Of a stretch of DNA of 54,872 bases, positions 54,578-54,872 are shown in pieces. A program made the position numbers and the translations under genes. The notes under the pieces were generated by a model. That model made no database searches and had not been told where the DNA came from. It saw nothing but the letters and a program-made list of their open reading frames with translations. Positions within the stretch are counted from its first letter, which is position 1, and each line of letters opens with the position of its first letter. The stretch covers positions 1 to 54,872 of the IMG/VR virus record IMGVR_UViG_3300009285_002168; one strand, 5' to 3'. This DNA comes from a virus.

Positions 54578-54872
54578 GTCGTTCCCTCAGCACCCGCTCC
54601 TCCGAATCCAGCGCGTTCAGCATGTCGGCCAGCTCGACCGGCTGTTCCAACCACCCGCCCGCGTAGGGAAGATGCCCACGCTGTGCCTGCCGCCATATCC
54701 TCAATAGCTCGATGTGCCACGGCGTCACATACCTCTGCGGACAGCAGTTGACCTGATACCGCCCGACGGACCACCACGGCCCGGAGTCGTGCCCTCGCTT
54801 CTGTCTCTGCGCATGGGTACAACTCGCGCACTCAAATTGCTCTCCCTTCCCGTCGAGGCCCTCGATCAGCCA
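54567..54872 (-). CDS. Tail assembly gene, 3' end only (partial)
   Basis: About 101 residues are visible from the window edge to the stop at 54567: WLIEGLDGKGEQFECASCTH... with Cys in FECASC and NCCP, ending LDSEERVLRERHDE. It overlaps the tape measure start by 11 bases, the usual place for the second tail assembly chaperone. Direct joining with the left edge is out of frame. Confidence 0.6.
   Translation of the reverse strand, partial: WLIEGLDGKGEQFECASCTHAQRQKRGHDSGPWWSVGRYQVNCCPQRYVTPWHIELLRIWRQAQRGHLPYAGGWLEQPVELADMLNALDSEERVLRERHDE

Noticed and set aside
1-54872. Integrase, repressor or attachment site indicating a temperate phage
   Set aside because: No recombinase of the tyrosine or large serine type and no CI-like gene is visible; the HTH proteins are too small or of other types, and no direct repeat flanks the tRNA-like gene.

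Overview
The window is nearly all of one tailed double-stranded DNA phage genome: an HK97-fold siphovirus with a long tail, from a GC-rich bacterial host that the sequence does not identify. Only one convincing gene lies on the + strand. All the rest lie on the - strand, tightly packed, with start codons overlapping the previous stop (ATGA or GTGA) at dozens of junctions. I see no integrase, CI-like repressor, DNA polymerase, helicase or primase, so replication probably relies on the host and a temperate lifestyle is not supported.

Layout in transcription order (reading leftward). A strong promoter at 44290-44318 starts an early region of many tiny ORFs, several with zinc ribbons. It also carries a tRNA-Thr-like gene, SSB, an ERF-type annealing protein with its own promoter, a PD-(D/E)XK nuclease, HNH enzymes, a replication-initiator-like protein (35121-35972) and a RuvC-like resolvase (27304-27942). 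From 27 to 21 kb lies a regulatory and accessory segment: a helix-turn-helix protein, three separate ParB-like proteins, an IS110-transposase-like protein, and arrays of a peculiar 18-bp-periodic repeat. From 21 to 15 kb there is an island holding an ASCH-like gene (the only + gene), a sugar ABC transporter (binding protein plus two permeases, no ATPase), a nucleotidyltransferase-like protein and a DUF115 protein. A terminator at 13533-13576 precedes the late operon: small and large terminase, portal-MuF fusion, neck and fibre proteins, prohead protease, major capsid protein, connectors, tail terminator and two tail-tube paralogs. The order then continues at the right edge with a tail assembly gene, tape measure, tail hub, tailspike, M23 endolysin-like enzyme and small membrane proteins, ending at 44516. 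The map is therefore consistent with a circularly permuted genome cut inside a tail assembly gene, although the two edges do not join in frame.

The most unusual content is of two kinds. First, arrays at four loci alternate two constant 10-mers with variable 8-nt spacers. On the - strand they read in frame as (ETPxxxERAxxx)n. They form their own ORFs and are also fused in frame to the N-terminus of the IS110-like protein and to the C-terminus of an unrelated small protein. Second, the phage carries a binding-protein-dependent sugar transporter beside sugar-nucleotide and DUF115 genes, as if it modifies host uptake or surface glycans.

No database search was possible. Family assignments rest on motifs and synteny read by eye.
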